From assembly GCF_018343625.1 (NCBI RefSeq), contig NZ_JAGYPG010000005.1, positions 148,931 through 212,930 of the forward strand: a stretch of 64,000 bases of DNA, given 5' to 3'. The notes beneath the pieces were generated by a model that ran no database searches, was not told the origin of the DNA, and was given only the letters and a program-made list of their open reading frames with translations. Below, piece after piece: positions 26,361 to 36,012 of the stretch. This DNA is from Lederbergia citri. Lineage in GTDB: Bacteria > Bacillota > Bacilli > Bacillales > Bacillaceae_C. Each line of letters begins with the position of its first letter. Position 1 is the stretch's first letter. A program made the position numbers and the translations under genes.

Positions 26361-27041
26361 ATGGGAATCTTATCTAGGTTTAGAGATATTATGGCTAGCA
26401 ATATTAATGCGTTATTAGACAAGGCAGAAAATCCGGAGAAAATGATTGATCAATACATGCGGAACCTCAACAGTGATTTAGGAAAAGTGAAAGCAGAAAC
26501 GGCCTCTGTTATGGCAGAAGAGCAAAGAGCAAAAAGAGCTCTCGATGAGTGTAAAGCAGATATTGAAAAAATGCAAAACTACGCGGTAAAAGCAGTAGAA
26601 GCTGGAAATGATGATGACGCTAGAAAATTTTTAGAAAGAAAATCCCTTTTAGTTACAAAACAATCAGAACTGCAAGAAGCATATAACTTGGCTGCCAATA
26701 ATGCCTTTAAAATGAGACAAATGCACGATAAGCTTTTAGAAGATATAGGTGAACTCGAGTCTCGCAGAACAATGCTTAAAGGAAAAATGGCTGTTGCAAA
26801 AACTCAAGAAAGATTGAATAAAATTGGTTCTTCTGTAGCGGGAGCAGGCCATTCCATTTCTGCATTTGAAAGAATGGAAGAAAAGGTGAATAGAGCCCTC
26901 GACGAAGCAACCGCTATGGCTGAATTAAATACTAGTCCTAAAGATGACATAAAAGACTTAGAAGCAAAATATGATAGTGATGATACAGGCGTTGACGATG
27001 AGCTTGCAGCCCTTAAGGCATCGTTAAAAAACAAAGAATAA
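26361..27041 (+). CDS. pspA: Phage shock protein A (PspA/IM30)
   Basis: A 226-residue, nearly all-helical coiled-coil protein beginning MGILSRFRDIMASNINALLDKAENPEKMIDQYMR, the amphipathic N-terminal helix and first hairpin of PspA/IM30. It oligomerises on the inner face of the membrane to protect it under envelope stress. The order pspA-ydjG-ydjH-ydjI and the sigma-W-like promoter match B. subtilis. GAGGAGGGC lies upstream of ATG. Confidence 0.95.
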   Translation: MGILSRFRDIMASNINALLDKAENPEKMIDQYMRNLNSDLGKVKAETASVMAEEQRAKRALDECKADIEKMQNYAVKAVEAGNDDDARKFLERKSLLVTKQSELQEAYNLAANNAFKMRQMHDKLLEDIGELESRRTMLKGKMAVAKTQERLNKIGSSVAGAGHSISAFERMEEKVNRALDEATAMAELNTSPKDDIKDLEAKYDSDDTGVDDELAALKASLKNKE

Positions 27042-27056
27042 AATAAGAATCCTTAA

Positions 27057-27086
27057 CGAAAGCTGTAGCTTAGGCTACAGCTTTCG
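27057..27086. other. Perfect intercistronic hairpin between pspA and ydjG
   Basis: CGAAAGCTGTAGC and its exact complement around a TTAG loop: 13 paired bases without mismatch. No T tract follows (ATAAAAGAGG), so it is not a standard terminator. It may stabilise the pspA part of the message or trim readthrough into ydjG. Confidence 0.8.
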
Positions 27087-27107
27087 TAGATAAAAGAGGT
27101 GAAAAGG

Positions 27108-28136
27108 ATGCTCTTACAGTATAAATGCCCTAACTGTGGAGATGATATGACGTTTGATAGTGAGACGGGAACACTTTTATGCCATAGCTGTGGAAGACAA
27201 GAGAATATAGAAAACTTCGACGAAGATCTTATTAGCACTACGTTTTCTGAAGGTGAAGCGAAAGAATATCATTGTCATAACTGTGGTGCTGTTATTATTA
27301 CTGATGCTGACACCACGGCGACTTCGTGCGGTTTCTGTGGCGCTGCTGTAGTACTGGCAGATCGGCTATCAGGTATTCTAGCTCCCGGAAAAGTCATACC
27401 ATTTTCAATCAGCAAGGATGAAGCAATTCAAGCGTTTAAGAAATGGTGTAAAAATGGACGTCTCACTCCTAAAGGATTCATGAACGCAGATCGAATTAAA
27501 AATATTACTGGTATGTATGTTCCTTTTTGGTTGTACGATTTAAATAATAGGGTAAAAGTGAGTGCTACGGGCACAAAGGTCCGAACATATACTCGCGGAG
27601 ATTATATTTATACGGAGACACAATTTTTTGATGTCTATCGAGATATTAATCTCGACTATGTAAAGGTCCCGGTTGATGCATCTGAAAAAATGGTTGATGG
27701 AATGATGGATAAACTGGAACCGTATCATTATACGGATTTAAAAGATTTTAAAACCCCATATCTCGCTGGGTATATTGCGGAAAAGTACAATTATAATGAT
27801 AAGGAATTGTTACCACGAGTAAAGTCAAAAATACAAAGATTTATAGACTCATATATTAGTTCTACCATATCGGGTTATTCCACGGTCTCATATAAAAATA
27901 AACAGATTGATACGAAAAAAATGAAGAGTGTTTACGCTCTATTTCCTGTATGGATGGTCTATTATGACTACGATAAAGCAGAACATACCTTTGCAATGAA
28001 TGGTCAGACAGGAAAAGTAGTCGGAAAACCTCCAATCAGTATGGCAAAAGTCGGAATGTGGTTTGGGGGCATTGCGGCATCAACTTTTATCGCGTTAAAA
28101 CTTATCTCGTTAGCTTTAGGTGGTGGTTTATGGTGA
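27108..28136 (+). CDS. ydjG: YdjG, double zinc-ribbon protein of the psp operon
   Basis: A 342-residue protein with two CxxC zinc ribbons (YKCPNCGDDM...LCHSCG and YHCHNCGAVI...CGFCG) followed by a mixed domain (MYVPFWLYDLNNRVKVSATG, VYALFPVWMVYYDYDKAEH) and a C-terminal membrane helix. It resembles B. subtilis YdjG, which acts with YdjH to anchor PspA at the membrane under stress. ATG at 27108 follows AGAGGTG by seven bases. Confidence 0.88.
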   Translation: MLLQYKCPNCGDDMTFDSETGTLLCHSCGRQENIENFDEDLISTTFSEGEAKEYHCHNCGAVIITDADTTATSCGFCGAAVVLADRLSGILAPGKVIPFSISKDEAIQAFKKWCKNGRLTPKGFMNADRIKNITGMYVPFWLYDLNNRVKVSATGTKVRTYTRGDYIYTETQFFDVYRDINLDYVKVPVDASEKMVDGMMDKLEPYHYTDLKDFKTPYLAGYIAEKYNYNDKELLPRVKSKIQRFIDSYISSTISGYSTVSYKNKQIDTKKMKSVYALFPVWMVYYDYDKAEHTFAMNGQTGKVVGKPPISMAKVGMWFGGIAASTFIALKLISLALGGGLW

Positions 28137-28903
28137 AAAAGTATTTATTTATAATAACTTTCTTCTTGATTTTACTACCATTTTCCACAAATTCTCATGC
28201 AGCAGAACAGAAAATCTATGATTATGCTGGATTATTAACCGATGATCAAGTTCAAAGACTGGAAGCGATGGCGAATGAATATGGTGCAAAGCGAAATTCA
28301 GACTTCATTATTTTGACGACGAACGATACTGAAGGGAAAACTGCTCAAAAATACATGGAAGATTTTTATGATGAAACTGCTCCTGGCTACGATAAACCAC
28401 ATGGGAATACAGCCATTCTTACCATTGATATTAATGGACGTAACGTTTATTTGGGGGGTTTTTATAAAGCTGAAAAATATTTGGATGACGAGAGGTTAAC
28501 TCAAATACGTGAAAAAATAACACCTGATTTGTCAAATGGTAACTATGAACATGCCTTTGAGACTTTTATAAAAACATCCTATAAATATATGGGATTTCGG
28601 CCAGGTGTGAATCCAGACAATCTATTTTTTAATATATGGTTTCAAATTATTTGTTCACTAGGATTAGCTGGAATCATTGTCGGAATTATGGCCTACAATT
28701 CAGGTGGAAGAGTGACGATTAACAGTAGTACTTACGAAGATGGTCATAAATCAAGGGTATTGGATCGAAGAGATATTTATATTCGAACAACGACAACGAA
28801 GCGGAGAAAACCATCGAATAATAGTAGTGGTGGGGGAAGCCGTGGAGGCGGCGGATTTACAAGCGGAGGACACTCCCATAGTGGTAGTGGGGGTAAATTT
28901 TAA
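28130..28903 (+). CDS. ydjH: YdjH, TPM-domain membrane protein
   Basis: A 257-residue protein: a signal-anchor (VKKYLFIITFFLILLPF...SHA), a TPM domain (IYDYAGLLTDDQVQRLEAMANEYG, then GRNVYLGGFYKAEKYLD), one membrane helix near residue 180 and a Gly/Ser-rich tail ending HSGSGGKF. The ATG overlaps the ydjG stop by seven bases, so translation is coupled. The frame is open upstream, but that part lies inside ydjG. Confidence 0.87.
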   Translation: MVKKYLFIITFFLILLPFSTNSHAAEQKIYDYAGLLTDDQVQRLEAMANEYGAKRNSDFIILTTNDTEGKTAQKYMEDFYDETAPGYDKPHGNTAILTIDINGRNVYLGGFYKAEKYLDDERLTQIREKITPDLSNGNYEHAFETFIKTSYKYMGFRPGVNPDNLFFNIWFQIICSLGLAGIIVGIMAYNSGGRVTINSSTYEDGHKSRVLDRRDIYIRTTTTKRRKPSNNSSGGGSRGGGGFTSGGHSHSGSGGKF

Positions 28904-28927
28904 TATATAGAAAGGGATTGATGAGAC

Positions 28928-29923
28928 ATGTCACTATTTAAAAATCAATTTGCTAACGTCGTAGAATGGGAAGAATTCAGAGACGATATGATTTTCTGGA
29001 AATGGAGTAATCGCGAAATTAAAAAAGGCAGTAGACTCATTATTCGTCCTGGTCAAGATGCCATTTTTATTAACAATGGGAAAATCGAAGGGATTTTTAC
29101 GGATGAAGGGGATTATAATATTGAATCGCAAATTATCCCATTTTTATCTACACTAAAAGGTTTTAAATTCGGCTTTAACAGCGGAATGCGTGTGGAAGTG
29201 TTATTCGTGAACACGAAGGAATTTACGGTTAAATGGGGAACGAAAAATGCAATTAATATTCCGACGCCATTGCTTCCTGGCGGCATGCCAATCCGCGCAA
29301 ATGGTACGTTTAATTTTAAAGTGAATGATTATATGGCGTTGATTGATAAAATTGCAGGAGTGAAAAATAGTTATCTTGTAGAAGATATCAAAATTAGGAT
29401 TGTTTCGATTCTTGATCAGCTTTTGATGAAGTGGATCAGCAGAGAAGGAAAAGATATGTTCAATCTTCAGGCAAACTCTTTTGAAATTGCAAAAGGGATT
29501 AAGGAAGATCTCGACATGCAAATCATAGATAGCGGGATGACCATTACTGGATTTAATATTATGAGCTTCAATTATCCGGAAAAAATTCAAGAGATGATTG
29601 CAAAAACGGCGTCCCACAGTATGATTGGTGATATTCAAAAATATCAGCAAGTTGAGATGACGGATGGCATTGCATCAGGAAAAGTAAAAGGCGGCGGGGC
29701 AGCCGCAGATATGGCGGGCATGATGATGGGAATGAATGTCGCCAATGAAATGATGAAAAATATGAATCAAAATCAAAACCAGAATCAGAATCAGAATCAG
29801 AATCCTTCGTCTCAAGGAAATAACCACAGCGTCGGAAATAAAATACCTAATTTCTGTCCGAATTGTGGGCAAAAAACGAGCGGCGGGAATTTTTGCTCAA
29901 ATTGTGGTCAGAAACTGGTTTAA
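28928..29923 (+). CDS. ydjI: YdjI, SPFH-like protein with C-terminal zinc ribbon
   Basis: A 331-residue protein. Residues 1-220 are an SPFH/virion-core-like domain (FANVVEWEEFRDDMIFWKW...IFINNGKIEGIFTDEGDYNI). A Gly/Met-rich linker and an Asn-Gln dipeptide run of about seven units follow, then a double CxxC ribbon (FCPNCGQKTSGGNFCSNCG). It is the last gene of the pspA operon, as in B. subtilis. The N-Q run comes from a short DNA repeat and may vary in length between strains. Confidence 0.88.
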   Translation: MSLFKNQFANVVEWEEFRDDMIFWKWSNREIKKGSRLIIRPGQDAIFINNGKIEGIFTDEGDYNIESQIIPFLSTLKGFKFGFNSGMRVEVLFVNTKEFTVKWGTKNAINIPTPLLPGGMPIRANGTFNFKVNDYMALIDKIAGVKNSYLVEDIKIRIVSILDQLLMKWISREGKDMFNLQANSFEIAKGIKEDLDMQIIDSGMTITGFNIMSFNYPEKIQEMIAKTASHSMIGDIQKYQQVEMTDGIASGKVKGGGAAADMAGMMMGMNVANEMMKNMNQNQNQNQNQNQNPSSQGNNHSVGNKIPNFCPNCGQKTSGGNFCSNCGQKLV

Positions 29924-30071
29924 TAAAAGCTATAACTCCTTACTCATCAATTGTTGAGAAGCTGTAATTCTATCGTTATCTTCTTGAAAAGATCATTCGG
30001 TAGAATGTAAAATAGCAACTATTTTGTCTAACGATAAAGATAAAAATGCTTGATGAAAAAGGAGTTTGACT

Positions 30072-30428
30072 ATGGAAGCTCATGTAAAAAAATCCTTGGA
30101 AGAATGGAAAGAAGAAATAGGCGAAATTTTAGTAGAAATAGATAAAGAATAAGAGGAAATAAAAAAGGAACTGCAAGTATATTCTTATAAATTCAGTATT
30201 ACGAAACAAGTTATTCAATCTACCGTAAATGAAGAGATTATCCGAAACATTCGCCATCTTTATCATACTCCATTTCAAGAACGGTTCAACGAACTAAAAG
30301 AAGGAATTAGAGACTTAGAGGAAAAAAAGAAAGTTTTCCAAATGTTTATCGATAAAATTGATAAGGTAAGAGGAAGAGAAGGTTCAAACTCTACAATGAT
30401 ACCGAATGAGCAACTGACGTACAAATAA
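30072..30428 (+). pseudogene. Small coiled-coil gene interrupted by one in-frame TAA
   Basis: With GGAG upstream, ATG at 30072 opens MEAHVKKSLEEWKEEIGEIL; after 26 codons comes TAA (30150-30152), and the same frame then continues without break for 91 codons (EEIKKELQVYSYKFSITKQV... to QLTYK) and ends at a stop followed by a terminator. Upstream and downstream parts have the same charged, helical make-up. It reads as one 118-codon gene with a point nonsense mutation, such as GAA or AAA to TAA. Family not recognised. Confidence 0.65.
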
Positions 30429-30436
30429 CGTAAAAA

Positions 30437-30467
30437 GAGGGGGCTAAGTTGCCACCCTCGTTTTTTT
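30437..30467 (+). terminator. Terminator after the interrupted small gene
   Basis: GAGGGGGC pairs with GCCACCCTC and runs into GT7. Its presence just after 30428 supports a former gene there. Confidence 0.85.
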
Positions 30468-30639
30468 CTTCCAATTATCTTTTATCATTATTAATGATTT
30501 TTAGCTCCTGTAAACAATTGCTTGTAATATTCTTTGCATTCGTCCCAATACAAATATTTATAGAAATAAAATACTAGAATTAAGAGAACTGATAAATTCA
30601 TATAGTCATTGGAATCCTGCAAAACAATACGAGAAAAAT

Positions 30640-31047
30640 TTAATAGAAATCAATACTGATCTTATTCCCTACATGAAGGACACAATTTTTTGAAAGCATT
30701 TGTCTTAGAGTCGACAATTCCTGTTCAGTTAAAATGAGATCAGTGATTCCTTTTTCGTTTTGTTGATAATCTTGATCTTGAATCTTATTGAATTTCAATC
30801 GCAGTAGGTTTTTGAGTCCATTAATGGTCATAAATTTTACTGAATATCCATTTGTAAGGATAGATTCAAATTCGCTATTTGTTGATAGGTTTATAAGCTC
30901 TTGAAAGTCGAAGGTTGTATCTACTTTTTGCCAAGGACTTACATCTTTTTTATCGATTTGTGTGATTATTTGTTCGTCCGTAACACCATTGTCTCTCAAT
31001 GTTTCTAACATAATGGCGATTGGTAGTGAAATTTTTAAAGTCTCCAA
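30640..31047 (-). CDS. Hypothetical protein, 135 residues
   Basis: Not recognised. A soluble acidic protein starting LETLKISLPIAIMLETLRDNG, with a central FDFQELINLS and TINGLKNLLRLKF. TTG at 31047 has GGAGGAATT upstream, which decides the start against a longer frame from 31107. It stands alone between the interrupted coiled-coil gene and hisJ. Confidence 0.7.
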   Translation of the reverse strand: METLKISLPIAIMLETLRDNGVTDEQIITQIDKKDVSPWQKVDTTFDFQELINLSTNSEFESILTNGYSVKFMTINGLKNLLRLKFNKIQDQDYQQNEKGITDLILTEQELSTLRQMLSKNCVLHVGNKISIDFY

Positions 31048-31325
31048 ATGAATTCCTCCGTTAACTACATAAAAATATATATAGTTATATTGTAATATAG
31101 TCATCAATCACGAACAAATAATTATTCTGATAAGATTAATGTGAATAATATTCCAGAAAAACACAATCGGTCATAAAACGATTAATAGGTAGTAAACTAG
31201 TACAGTTGAATACAATAGGATTGTAAACTTAGTTCATTGGAAATAAAATGTACATAATCGGTAATTTCTTTCAATTTACAGTATGATAGTATAGAAGAAA
31301 CAATTATTTGAATTGGAGGAATTAT

Positions 31326-32144
31326 ATGAACTCCCATCTAAAATTTGATTTTCATACCCATCATCTCCGTTGCGGACATGCACGTGCCGATATACGGGAT
31401 TATATTGAAGCGGCGATTCAAAAAGGGATGGATATGATCGGAATTTCCGACCACTCTCCATATTTTGCGAGTGAAAAGGACCAACTCCATCCAAAGATTG
31501 CCATGGCGAAAAGTACGTTTCCTGAATATGTGCAGGAAGTCTTACAGCTAAAAGAAGAATACAAAGGAAAAATCGATGTTCTTTTAGGAGTAGAATCGGA
31601 CTATTTTCCAGAGTATATTGATTTATATCGAAAACATTATGAATCTTATCCTTTCGATTATATTATTGGATCTGTCCATTTTGTAGATGGGGTAAGTATT
31701 TTTAAAGGAGATCGTTGGGAAGGCTTGACTGAAAAGGAAAGAGTTCGTACGAAAGAAGAATACTACGAACTGATTCAACAGTCGGCAAGCTGTGGAGTAT
31801 TCCAAATTTTAGGTCATATTGATGCGATGAAAGGATTTTATCCGGACTTTTCATCGATTCAAACAGATGTAGTGGACCGTACTTTAAAAATTATTGGAGA
31901 ACATGATGTGGCGATTGAAATCAATACGTCTGGGAAAACGAAGGATTGCGGTGGCTGGTACCCAGCTGATGAAATTCTTGAAAGAGCGCTATATCATGGC
32001 GTAAACGTTACATTTGGCTCCGACGCTCACGATCCTGAACGTGTCGGCGATGATTTTGAATTAGTAAGGGCAAAATTAAAAGAAATCGGGTTTAAAGAGT
32101 GGGCATATTTCCGAGAAAAGAAAAGATATCTTACTTCATTATGA
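31326..32144 (+). CDS. hisJ: PHP-type histidinol-phosphatase
   Basis: A 272-residue PHP-domain phosphatase. Metal ligands are visible in FDFHTHHLRCGHA, GISDHSPY, VESDYFPEY, IGSVHF, ILGHID and GSDAHDPE. This is the HisJ/HisK form that removes phosphate from L-histidinol phosphate in histidine synthesis in Firmicutes. It lies away from any his operon in the window. TTGGAGGAA precedes ATG at 31326. Confidence 0.88.
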   Translation: MNSHLKFDFHTHHLRCGHARADIRDYIEAAIQKGMDMIGISDHSPYFASEKDQLHPKIAMAKSTFPEYVQEVLQLKEEYKGKIDVLLGVESDYFPEYIDLYRKHYESYPFDYIIGSVHFVDGVSIFKGDRWEGLTEKERVRTKEEYYELIQQSASCGVFQILGHIDAMKGFYPDFSSIQTDVVDRTLKIIGEHDVAIEINTSGKTKDCGGWYPADEILERALYHGVNVTFGSDAHDPERVGDDFELVRAKLKEIGFKEWAYFREKKRYLTSL

Positions 32145-32166
32145 TTTTCAGAAAGGTTGTCAAAGT

Positions 32167-33030
32167 ATGTACGAGATTACGAAGGAAAAAGATGAACAAT
32201 ATACAATTTATCATTTAAAAAGTTCAGAAACTGGCTCTTGGTTAAAAGTAGCGCCTGAAAGAGGGGGCATCATTACAGCTTTTGGTGTCCAAGGTGTCGA
32301 AACGCTATTTTTAAATAAAAAAACGTTCTATGATGAAGAGGCAAATGTTCGGGGAGGAATTCCAATTCTATTTCCGATATCAGGCCAATTGCGTGACGGG
32401 GAATACGAATGGGAAGGTACTGTCTACAAAATGAAAAACCATGGATTTGCAAGAAATCTTCCATGGGAAGTCATTGATACGAATACAGATGGTCAAGCTT
32501 CTATTACAATCCGTTTAACTAGCAATGAAGAAACAAAAAGTGCATATCCATTCGAATTTGAAGTGATTTATACATATATTTTAAAAGGCAATCAGCTACA
32601 GATTTTGCAAGAGTATGTGAATAAATCAGAAACAGAAATGCCTATATATGCTGGCTTCCATCCTTATTTTAGGACAGCGAATAAAAAACTTGATTACGAA
32701 ACAGACGCGAAAACGTATCGGGATGACAATGATTACGAAATCAAAAATGTAGGAGACGGGCTAGATTTAACAGATAAAAAGGAATCCTTTGTGCTGTTGG
32801 ATTCCGAGAAAAAAGAAATTGCTTTTACACTACCTGAAATCGATAAAAAGGTTACGTTAGAATACGGTGAAGAATTCAAATATGTTTATTTATGGACGGA
32901 GCGAGATCAGGATTTCATGTGCGTGGAACCGTGGATGGCACAAACGGATGAAATGAATCGTAAAGACGAATTATATTTCATCGGGAAAGGCGAAACTTTG
33001 AAAACATTTTTAAATGTTAGCGTGCAGTAG
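32167..33030 (+). CDS. Aldose 1-epimerase family protein
   Basis: A 287-residue beta-sandwich epimerase: NVRGGIPILFPISGQLRDG, NHGFARNLPWEV, GFHPYFRT and CVEPWMAQTDEMN hold the expected His, Asp and Glu residues. The family interconverts alpha and beta anomers of aldoses or of glucose-6-phosphate; the substrate is not determined. It starts 22 bases after hisJ with a weak AAAGG site, so partial cotranscription is likely. Confidence 0.85.
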   Translation: MYEITKEKDEQYTIYHLKSSETGSWLKVAPERGGIITAFGVQGVETLFLNKKTFYDEEANVRGGIPILFPISGQLRDGEYEWEGTVYKMKNHGFARNLPWEVIDTNTDGQASITIRLTSNEETKSAYPFEFEVIYTYILKGNQLQILQEYVNKSETEMPIYAGFHPYFRTANKKLDYETDAKTYRDDNDYEIKNVGDGLDLTDKKESFVLLDSEKKEIAFTLPEIDKKVTLEYGEEFKYVYLWTERDQDFMCVEPWMAQTDEMNRKDELYFIGKGETLKTFLNVSVQ

Positions 33031-33060
33031 ATCAAGTGAATACTTGATCTACTACTTTTT
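33029..33060 (+). terminator. Terminator after the epimerase
   Basis: AGATCAAGT with ACTTGATCT around a four-base loop, then ACTACTTTTT. Confidence 0.75.
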
Positions 33061-33074
33061 AAAGAAGTAATTCT

Positions 33075-34574
33075 TTATTTATTCTCTTCCATTAACTCAA
33101 TTTTTTTATCGATTTTTTGCTTTTCCGCGCTCCACCAAAGTGCCTCATCCATCTCCTCAATAACCTCTTTAATCTCATGCTTTTCAGCAACTGCTGGTGG
33201 AGAACCACGGAGCGGTTTCCCAGATGTGTTTTTTAAGAATAGTGTTACCACGACAATTCCAATCAACGAAACAAAGATTAAATAATATGCAGGAATAAGT
33301 TGATTAGCAGTAATACTTATGAGCCAAGAAATCAGTAAAGGTGCTGTACCGCCAAATAGCGAGGCGGAAATATTGTAGGTAATCGCTAATCCACCGTACC
33401 TGACTTCTGTGAAAAATAGTGATGGCAATTGTGATGTCATCGTAGCTTTTATGGCTGCCAAGAACACTCCTAATATTAATAGCCCTAAAAAGACTAACCA
33501 ATTATTGCCGCTTCCGATTAATAAAAACGATGGGATCGATAATAATGTAATTCCAATTAAACTTGCCTGGATAATCTTTTTATTACCAACTCGATCCCCA
33601 AAATAGCCAATTGCCAATACAGTCGGAATCATGATGAACATAACAATGATAATGAGTAATAATCCCTTTGTATCTCCATAACCTAAAACACCTGTTAAAT
33701 GTGAGGGCATATAAGTCAAAACTGTATAATCAATAACATTATAAAAGAAGACTAAGACCAAGCACATTAACAATGAGCGGCGATGATAGAGAAACAGCTC
33801 TTTCATTGAGACGTGCGGTTTATTTTGAGTTTCTTCTATTTTCTCTTCCATCGCAGCAAAAGCAGGTGATTCTTCAAGATGGTTGCGGAGATACAATCCT
33901 ATTATTCCAATCGGACCAGCTATCAAGAAAGGTATTCTCCATCCCCAATTAAGCATTGTTTCCGATCCTAAAGCAAAGGTGAGTATCGTGACCAATCCAG
34001 CACCGCCTATGTATCCTGCAAGTGTTCCTACTTCCAATCCACTTGCCATAAACCCACGTTTTTTGTCTGGAGTTGACTCAGCGATGAAGGTCATAGCCCC
34101 GGCATATTCACCACCTGCAGAAAAACCTTGCACCAATCTTGCAATTAGTAGTAAAATCGGCGCAGCTATTCCAATCGTTGAGTAAACCGGAATGAGTCCA
34201 ATCAAAAAAGTAGCGATCGACATCATTATTAACGTAACAGCTAAAATCCTTTTCCTTCCCAACCGGTCACCAAGCATTCCAAAGAACATACCACCAATTG
34301 GACGTACCAGAAATGCTACTGCAAATGTTCCAAAACTGAATACCAATTGGGCAGAATCACTTACCCCTGAGTAAAACACCTTTCCGATAATGACTACCAA
34401 ATATGAATAAATTCCAAAATCAAACCATTCCATTGCATTTCCTAATGAAGTAGCCACCACTGCTTTTTTAGCAATATCCTTATCAATAACGGTTATATCG
34501 TCTTTATGTACTTTGTATTTTTTTCTTTTCTTTTTGTTATTATCTTTATCTACTTTTTCTTTTATTTGATCCAT
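33075..34574 (-). CDS. MFS transporter of the metabolite:H+ symporter (ProP-like) family
   Basis: A 499-residue, 12-helix symporter. SLGNAMEWFDFGIYSYL at the start of helix 1, the loop GMLGDRLGRKRIL and GFSAGGEYAGAMTFIAEST are signature segments of the MHS family (proline/betaine ProP, shikimate ShiA, alpha-ketoglutarate KgtP). Both termini are charged and cytosolic, with a short helical tail (ALWWSAEKQKIDKKIELMEEN). GGGAGG lies upstream of ATG. Substrate cannot be read from sequence. Confidence 0.88.
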   Translation of the reverse strand: MDQIKEKVDKDNNKKKRKKYKVHKDDITVIDKDIAKKAVVATSLGNAMEWFDFGIYSYLVVIIGKVFYSGVSDSAQLVFSFGTFAVAFLVRPIGGMFFGMLGDRLGRKRILAVTLIMMSIATFLIGLIPVYSTIGIAAPILLLIARLVQGFSAGGEYAGAMTFIAESTPDKKRGFMASGLEVGTLAGYIGGAGLVTILTFALGSETMLNWGWRIPFLIAGPIGIIGLYLRNHLEESPAFAAMEEKIEETQNKPHVSMKELFLYHRRSLLMCLVLVFFYNVIDYTVLTYMPSHLTGVLGYGDTKGLLLIIIVMFIMIPTVLAIGYFGDRVGNKKIIQASLIGITLLSIPSFLLIGSGNNWLVFLGLLILGVFLAAIKATMTSQLPSLFFTEVRYGGLAITYNISASLFGGTAPLLISWLISITANQLIPAYYLIFVSLIGIVVVTLFLKNTSGKPLRGSPPAVAEKHEIKEVIEEMDEALWWSAEKQKIDKKIELMEENK

Positions 34575-34715
34575 TAATAAATTTCCTCCCTCTATACCTA
34601 TTCCTTAAATATTTCCTCTTAAACATAAATTTATGAAATAGTATTAATGCCAGTTGTATAAAAGATTCCCACTTTACAAATGCTAAATGGTTGAAGAATA
34701 AAGGAGGCAGGATGA

Positions 34716-35987
34716 ATGAACAGGAGACTTTTAAACATTTCGATTTTAGTCTTTCTTATAATTTTTTCAACGATACCAGCAACACAAGTTTTAGCAAAAG
34801 AAAATGTAAAAGCGAAGAATGTTATTTTCTTGATTCCGGATGGTTTCTCAACCTCCTATGCGACGAATTATCGTTTGTATAAAGGAAAAGAAACAGTTAT
34901 GGATTCAATGCTAGTTGGCATGCATAAAACATATTCTGCCGATTCACCTGTAACCGATTCTGCTGCGGCAGCAACTGCTATGGCGACTGGTTTTAAAACA
35001 AACAATGGCATGATCAGTGTATCTCCGGACGGAAAAAAACTGAGGACAATATTGGAAGCTGCAGAAGAAGCAGGAAAGGGAACAGGACTTGTTGCGACCT
35101 CGACCATTACATATGCCACACCAGCTGCATTCGGAGCCCATGTATTATCTCGCAAAGACGAGTCTGAAATAGCGGTTCAATATTTAAATAACGAAATTGA
35201 TGTACTGCTTGGAGGTGGGGAAAAGTATTTTTTGACTTTGCTAGAAAACTGGAGAAAGAAAGGATATGAAATCGTTACGAATAAAAAAGAGTTAAGCAAC
35301 GTAAAAATGCCGCAAAAGCTCCTGGGCCTATTTGCAAAGGAAGGAATGGTTCCTGAATTAGATCGCCATTTTACAAGTGAACCGAGTCTAGAGGAAATGA
35401 CGAAAGCAGCATTGCGAGTCTTGAATCAAAACAAAAAAGGTTTTTTCTTAATGGTGGAAGGCAGCCAAATTGATTGGGCTGGACATGACAACGATGCAGC
35501 GTGGGCGATGAAAGATATTGAAGCATTTGAAAAAGCAGTTGCTGTTGCAGTTGATTTTGCTAAAAAAGATAAAAATACCCTCATAGTCATTGCAGGTGAC
35601 CATGATAATGGGGGAATGTCTGTAGGAGCTTATGATAAATACGATGCAAAATTAGATGTTCTTCGTAATGTAAAATCTTCCGGTCGCTTTATGGAGATGC
35701 AATTAGATAAAAAGCGAAGCAATGCAAAGGAAATAATGAAAAAATATGCAGGAATTGATTTAACAAAAGAAGAAGTAAATAAAATAGAACAAGCTGATAA
35801 ACCGGTAAAAGCTATCAACCGAATTGTATCAGAGCGGGCACTTGTAGGATGGACTACCTCTCAGCATACCGGAGTCGACATCCCTGTGTATGCTTTTGGT
35901 CCAGGGGCTCAATTTTTTAGAGGATTACATGATAATACAGAATTGCCGAAAATGATGGCAAAGGTGATGGATATAAAATTTCCATAG
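34716..35987 (+). CDS. Secreted alkaline phosphatase
   Basis: A 423-residue exported phosphomonoesterase. The signal peptide ends near QVLAKE. The nucleophile Ser is in PVTDSAAAATAMATG; metal ligands are in FLIPDGFS, EGSQIDWAGHDND, IAGDHDNGG and TSQHTGVDIPVYA. These match the PhoA/PhoB type of Bacillus. AGGAGG precedes ATG. No clear PhoP box (TTAACA-type repeats) was found upstream. Confidence 0.92.
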   Translation: MNRRLLNISILVFLIIFSTIPATQVLAKENVKAKNVIFLIPDGFSTSYATNYRLYKGKETVMDSMLVGMHKTYSADSPVTDSAAAATAMATGFKTNNGMISVSPDGKKLRTILEAAEEAGKGTGLVATSTITYATPAAFGAHVLSRKDESEIAVQYLNNEIDVLLGGGEKYFLTLLENWRKKGYEIVTNKKELSNVKMPQKLLGLFAKEGMVPELDRHFTSEPSLEEMTKAALRVLNQNKKGFFLMVEGSQIDWAGHDNDAAWAMKDIEAFEKAVAVAVDFAKKDKNTLIVIAGDHDNGGMSVGAYDKYDAKLDVLRNVKSSGRFMEMQLDKKRSNAKEIMKKYAGIDLTKEEVNKIEQADKPVKAINRIVSERALVGWTTSQHTGVDIPVYAFGPGAQFFRGLHDNTELPKMMAKVMDIKFP

Positions 35988-36012
35988 ACTTTATGGAGGT
36001 TGGGGGGATGGA

